A stretch of 64,000 nt of DNA from Opisthocomus hoazin (Eukaryota; Chordata; Aves; Opisthocomiformes; Opisthocomidae), in NCBI RefSeq assembly GCF_030867145.1, contig NC_134415.1:65811300-65875299 (forward strand). The letters are read 5' to 3'. Both the position numbers and the translations under genes were made by a program. Below, piece after piece: positions 59,554 to 64,000 of this stretch (position 1 is the first letter of the stretch; the number at the start of each line of letters is the position of its first letter). The notes below the pieces were generated by a model. The model was given only the letters and a program-made list of their open reading frames with translations. It searched no databases and was not told where the DNA came from.

Positions 59554-62153
59554 GGCAGGCAGTATGCTTTCCTGACAACTAAAAAGAAGAATAAAAGACA
59601 TCTTTCATATAAATATGAGATAAGAAATGAAAGATTAATTATAAACTGTCACTTTCTTGTTGCATTCTGACAGTGTAAATCAGACTTCACAAAGCTGTCG
59701 AGTCTGTTCAAATCTTTTTGCTGCTGCCTTCCTATTTCAGTGTCTGCACTGCAACATTTTCCTAAATGTCACCTTTGAATTTCTTGATCTTCTAATAATC
59801 GTATCAGCTAAGCCAGCCTCTACTTCACAGGGAGACTTTTAAACCTTACTGCCTTTGTACGATGCTGCGTGGGTTCCTCCAGTGGTTTTTTGGGGCATGA
59901 AAAAGTGCAGCAACTGCACCGGTTGAATTTAATCAGTTCAGTCAACAGATGTGATTTGTGAGTTGTTTGAGAAACTGTGAATATTTTCATCTGTTCAAAA
60001 TTAATTATTACACGTTAATTTTTATTTTTATTTTTGTCTATAAATTTTTGCTGTCCAGGCTATGTAGACATGAGGCAGGTTTAAGAACATCAGCACAGGA
60101 TTGCACCAAGTATAAAATTACACTTTTGGTAGTAATGATTTAGGAGAGGTAAATAGAACTACAGATGTCCAAGATACTAATATTTGTTGTTGCCAGTAGC
60201 ATGTAAAGATGGCTAGAAAAATGAGTATCTGCTGTGGGGAAGGGAGATTTGGAAGCAATTTGGAAAGAAAGGTAGAACCCAGGAACAGAAATTCCCAGGA
60301 CATCCTGTCTGGTCTGCTGGGGATGGATGGCAAGGTCTGGGGCGGGGGCTGCAGGGGTGACCAGCCTCTGTGAGGAGCGACCAGGAGCTGCCCTGTGTCA
60401 GACCAGCCACTTCCAGCCAGCTCCAGTGGCCAAAACTGAGCCTGTCAGCAGCGCTGGTGGTGCCTCAGTGATAATATTTAAGAAAGCGATTTTTTGGGGG
60501 CTGTTTTGACAATTGCTTCTGCAAGCAAAAGCAATTTTGTAAACTTAGGTTCATCTCCACCTTCTTTGCCTATATTACTGTTTATAGTACAAATGTGTCC
60601 ACCTGTTGATAAGCATAAGAGATGCTTATTTTACCTTTAAATTTTGAACCTTTGTATGTATCTGTCCAAGAACTAGAGAAATTTGGGTAGTCATGCCAGA
60701 CATCAGTTGTTTGGGGGCAAAACAAAAAAGTGAAAATACAGAGTCTGTTGAACTGGAACAAAACCACTTATTGTCAAGGTTTTTTTCTTTTCTCTCAATT
60801 GTTCTGTCAATCTTTCTTCTCTTCCTTTCCTGATATTGGATGAGGATTGCAATATGAAAGATCTCTAGGGCAAGAAAGGGAATCCGGTTCCCAAAGTTGC
60901 TATGTCTCCAAACAGATTAAACCAGCCAACGGGTCTCTTCTGGCTGTACACACTTAGAATCGATGAGTGTCAGCCTGTTTTGTTGTCGCGCTTTTATGGG
61001 GCTTGGGGTATTTTTGTGGTCGTTTTTTGTGTGAGCAAAAATGTTTTGTATGTACTTTCTTCCTTGTTTTGTTGTACCTCACAGGGCAAGAGGAAAGGCA
61101 GATGATGAAAGAGAAGATGAAACTGAGTTTTCTCTGCTCATTGTACTTTTTTGTTTGTTTGTTTTTTAGACCGCTAGACTCTTGTCTAATGACTCTGTTC
61201 TTGGAGCTGGGCAGAGCTGGAATATAGAAAAAGTATATATGTAGCAGATTAAAGAGGAGCCTGTCTTGCAGTTTTGGAAAGCAGAACTTATGTTAAAGGG
61301 TGCAAAGTCCTGAATCATTAGAGCAGGAAAAACAGCAAACAACATAAAACCAAAAAAACCAGCCATATTTCTGGCCTGCTAGCATCAAAATGTCTTAGCT
61401 TTACTTATATGTCTAAGCATGGTCTGGAAGACAAATTCTTAGTTTTTTGCATAGATTATTCTTCTATGCTTTGTTATGTCCTAATCTCACAACCTGCTTT
61501 ACTTTTTTGTGTAATCCATTGGTTTGCTTGGATTTTCCCATCCTTTTGAAAGTAATTTTAAACTCCATTACTTTCATTGTAATGGAGCTGTATTGACTGA
61601 ATCTCTTGTGCTCCTGATCTCTCACAGGATAGTCTTGTTTGCTGCGGGGGAGTGTATGTGGGGTGGGGTGTGTATATATACATGTTTTTATTCTGTAGAG
61701 CAAGTTTAAAGCACTGTAGATCTGCTGTCGCTGTTTTCACTGCAACTGGCATTGCTAGCATGAAGACAACGTGTGCTGTGCTTGTGTGAAGCCCCTGGTC
61801 TTCTTTTAAGACAGTATTTGTGCTAGGCGAGTACCACTGCTGTTCCTCTTGCTCGCTTGCCTCATCTTGAGGAGAATAGTCTGGAATAGTGCTTTTTTGT
61901 GTGAGCAGATCCATAAGGACAATGTCAATGAGACAGTAAAGAACAAAATTTGGAGTAGCTGAAATCATAGCTAAATGTGAAGGGGCTTCTTGTATCCCTC
62001 GCTTATGTGTTTCGATATGCTTGTATGTCACTGTAGCAGGTCCACAATAGAATCTAAGGTTTCAAGTCAGTGAAAATTCCTATATTTGAGAGTAAATCAA
62101 TGAGTTTACTAATAAATATAACTGTGAAATGGGTCACTTACAAGCTGATAGTA

Positions 62154-62168
62154 TTTTTTTTTTTTTTT
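62154..62168 (+). repeat. T15 homopolymer
   Basis: Fifteen T in intron 7, about 290 bp before exon 8; no associated element recognised. Confidence 0.85.
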
Positions 62169-62458
62169 AAATCTCAAAGGAAATTGGAAATCTGGTAAGA
62201 TAATATAACTTTGCTGGGGTGGATGAGTATGGTCTATGCTTGTTGTGTGAAGGGGAAAGGAAATGGGAGGAGGATGTATAAATAATGTACTTCTAAAAAT
62301 AACCACAAAACATGTGTGGAAAACAGTAAACTATTTTTGCTTCCATGGATTCTTGCTGTGTAAACAGAAGATAAGCACTTAAATTACCTAGAAGTATAAT
62401 TATGTCGCTATTAGATTGTATTATTTAGAAAGTAAACTTGTATGTTTGTTTTTTCTAG

Positions 62459-62571
62459 GTTCAAGAAGGCGTTTGAGTCGGAGCCAACGTTACAGTCGGG
62501 AATTAATTATGCAGTACTCCTCCTGGCAGCTGGACATTGCTTTGATACTTCTTTTGAGCTGCGGAAAGTTG
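62459..62571 (+). CDS. MAP3K5: MAP3K5 coding exon 8
   Basis: Completes Trp401, then residues 402-438 and the first base of Gly439. Reads [37 protein letters not shown]. Human ASK1 has [13 protein letters not shown] here, so this bird carries Cys428 where human has Gln. Continues the TPR-type helices of the central regulatory region. The acceptor is TTTTTTCTAG and the donor GTAATT at 62572 is rather weak, phase 1. The next exon is outside the window. Confidence 0.97.
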
Positions 62572-64000
62572 GTAATTATAGCTTGCAAATTGACAATGAA
62601 ATTGCCTTCTAGTGAAAGTATGACACCACCCACTGTCGTAGGGGGGAAAAAAGATATGATTGTATATGAATGCTTTGATAGTGAGCATGTGAATGTTTAA
62701 GTTGGTCTCCCCCACCCCACTTCCACCTGATTGCAGGTGAGCGCTGACATGAAGACCTGTTTCCAGTCTTCAGGTCTTCACTGGTCAATGAAAACTGAGA
62801 GCCCTCCTTTGCAGTGGGAACATTTATGTGAAGCAGAGGAACAGCTGAAGGGGGAATCTACTTCCAGCTAGCATTCTTTAAAACAAACAAAACCTGTTGT
62901 AGAACTGTAGGAAATGTGGACAGAAGGCCCATCTGAAGAGTGTGGAACATGCGTTTGACCTGAGCTTGGGATGAGCTGAGGGAAGAATGTTTCTCTTCAG
63001 ATGCTTTCTTTGAGGTTTCCTGAATTTCTGTATTCATAGAAGCGCAGAATGATTTGGGTTGGAAGGGATCTTTTGAAGACCATCTAGTACAACTCCCTTG
63101 CTGTGGGCAGGGACATCTTTCACTAGATGAGGTTGTTCAACCTAACCTTAAACACTTCCAATGATGGGGCATTCACAGCTTCCCTGGGCAACGTGGGGCA
63201 ATGGCTCACCACCTTTGTCGTAAAAAAAAAAAAAAAAAAATTCCTTAAGAAGGAAGAATTAAGGTGTCTGTTTTGTTTGTGACTTTGTGGATTTGCTGGA
63301 TTTGCAGAGAGTGCAAAGTCAAGATCAGTCAGTAATATTTTCAGGGAAGGTGTGGGAGAAGGACTGAATGTTGTAATATGTAGTAACATATCCTTTGCAA
63401 CTGACACTCTTTGTGAATTTTTATAATTCTCAACTTACTGTAAATTCTTTTTTTATCCTTCTGTCTCCTGAGGAGGTTGTCCTGTGAGAAAGAAGCAATG
63501 TTCTTCACTCCACCTAATGTATCTATAATGAGCTACTGCTCTAGTTTAGAAGTTAGGTGTGCACTGTATGTCTGGAAGTAATTTTCTAGAAAGAGAAGTT
63601 TTTTGAGTGTGAAGGTCAAAGTGAGATGGTTACTTTCACATAGATAATGGAAGTGAAATTTAAATTCTCTGGTGTGAATGAAGGTGTGTGTTTGGATGAG
63701 AAGGGCTGCGTAGAGTTGCCACAACTACTGTGTTTGCCCTTCTAGGAGCGGGTGAGATTTTACTTTTTGGGTTGGATAGAATGCTTTCATCTCCTACACT
63801 GAAAGTTGAATTCTTGTGCTAGTGTAGGAGTAAAAATATAAATGTTTTGCTTTGTACATAGCATTTGCAAATACTTACTCAGCTGGCCTAATTTTAAATT
63901 ACATAGTTTAGCAAAGCTGGGCTATGTTTATTATGTAGTTTAATTTGAATCCTTCAGTTTTAAACTTCTCAATTACACACAGCCAACTAGATTTAGACAA
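62572..64000 (+). other. MAP3K5: MAP3K5 intron 8 (start only)
   Basis: Begins GTAATT and runs off the right edge. Contains a minus-strand CR1 tail at 63034-63250. No acceptor or exon matching the expected next MAP3K5 residues (VKLSSLLG) was found before the end. Confidence 0.9.
63034..63250 (-). mobile_element. CR1 LINE 3' end, antisense copy with internal A19
   Basis: The plus strand reads GAATGATTTGGGTTGGAAGG, then GACCATCTAGTACAACTCCC, the reverse complement of the CR1 3' UTR. The end of the CR1 ORF follows on the minus strand (LPREAVNAPSLEVFKVRLNN). An A19 run (63222-63240) sits where CR1 normally has a short A/T stretch, before TTCCTTAAG resumes the CR1-like sequence. Antisense to MAP3K5. 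Confidence 0.9.

Larger units (their letters stand above)
56131..62458 (+). other. MAP3K5: MAP3K5 intron 7
   Basis: 6.3 kb, GTGAGT...GTTTTTTCTAG. Contains a CR1 tail at 58088-58482 and a solo LTR at 58597-59553, only 114 bp apart, making this the most repeat-rich intron here. A T15 tract lies at 62154-62168. Otherwise unique AT-rich sequence. Confidence 0.93.
8372..64000 (+). other. MAP3K5: MAP3K5 gene span, 5' portion (truncated by window)
   Basis: Eight coding exons join in frame (397+140+24+194+169+107+171+113 = 1315 nt), giving 438 codons plus one base of a protein of about 1370 residues in human. Intron phases 1, 0, 0, 2, 0, 2, 2, 1 were worked out from the joins, and every intron has GT...AG ends. 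No stop or frameshift interrupts any exon, so this looks like an intact functional gene. The remaining central regulatory region, the kinase domain and the C-terminal coiled coil and SAM-like region lie to the right of the window. Confidence 0.93.

Noticed and set aside
58832..59575. Several open frames of 60-100 codons on both strands
   Set aside because: All lie within or at the edge of the solo LTR and reflect its GC-rich internal repeats, not retroviral genes.
1..64000. CRISPR arrays, operons, prokaryotic promoters, tRNA or snRNA genes
   Set aside because: None seen; the DNA is avian nuclear with spliced genes, and no regular spacer repeats or tRNA box sequences were found.

Overview
The window is vertebrate nuclear DNA from a bird. 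Three things show this. Short conserved exons are separated by long AT-rich introns with GT...AG ends. There are several CR1 LINE tails with the avian 3' end (a GGTCCCTTCCAACCC-type block followed by ATTCTATG-type octamers). There is a 957-bp endogenous-retrovirus LTR of a type I associate with modern birds. No prokaryotic, organellar or exogenous viral genes were seen. The species cannot be named from the sequence alone.

Two protein-coding genes are present, head to head. On the minus strand, the first coding exon of PEX7 (receptor for PTS2-type peroxisomal import signals) lies at 1582-1687, and its first intron runs off the left edge. On the plus strand, the first eight coding exons of MAP3K5 (ASK1, the stress-activated MAP kinase kinase kinase) lie at 8372-8768, 38560-38699, 41563-41586, 50781-50974, 51240-51408, 52364-52470, 55960-56130 and 62459-62571. 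They splice in frame to 438 codons plus one base. They cover the N-terminus, the thioredoxin-binding domain and the start of the TPR-rich central regulatory region. The kinase domain lies beyond the right edge.

Layout: 1-1581, PEX7 intron 1 with one CR1 tail. 1100-2050, CpG island and PEX7 promoter with ETS-like and YY1-like sites. 2050-7640, AT-rich intergenic DNA with a separate CpG-rich patch at 3810-4080. 7640-9100, the MAP3K5 CpG island, 5' leader (two possible upstream ORFs and a GGC repeat) and coding exon 1. 8769-38559, a 29.8-kb intron 1 with one clear CR1 tail, weak ancient SINE and LINE traces and a perfect 15-bp inverted repeat. 38560-62571, coding exons 2-8, with a GC-rich island in intron 3 and a solo LTR next to a CR1 tail in intron 7. 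62572-64000, the start of intron 8 with a reverse-oriented CR1 tail.

The two genes have unrelated jobs (peroxisomal matrix import; oxidative-stress kinase signalling). What links them here is conserved divergent gene order: as I recall it, PEX7 also sits head to head with MAP3K5 in human. I found no new system. The points most worth checking are the 24-nt frame-preserving microexon carrying a thioredoxin-domain cysteine, the two upstream ORFs, the unexplained CpG-rich patches and the perfect inverted repeat.
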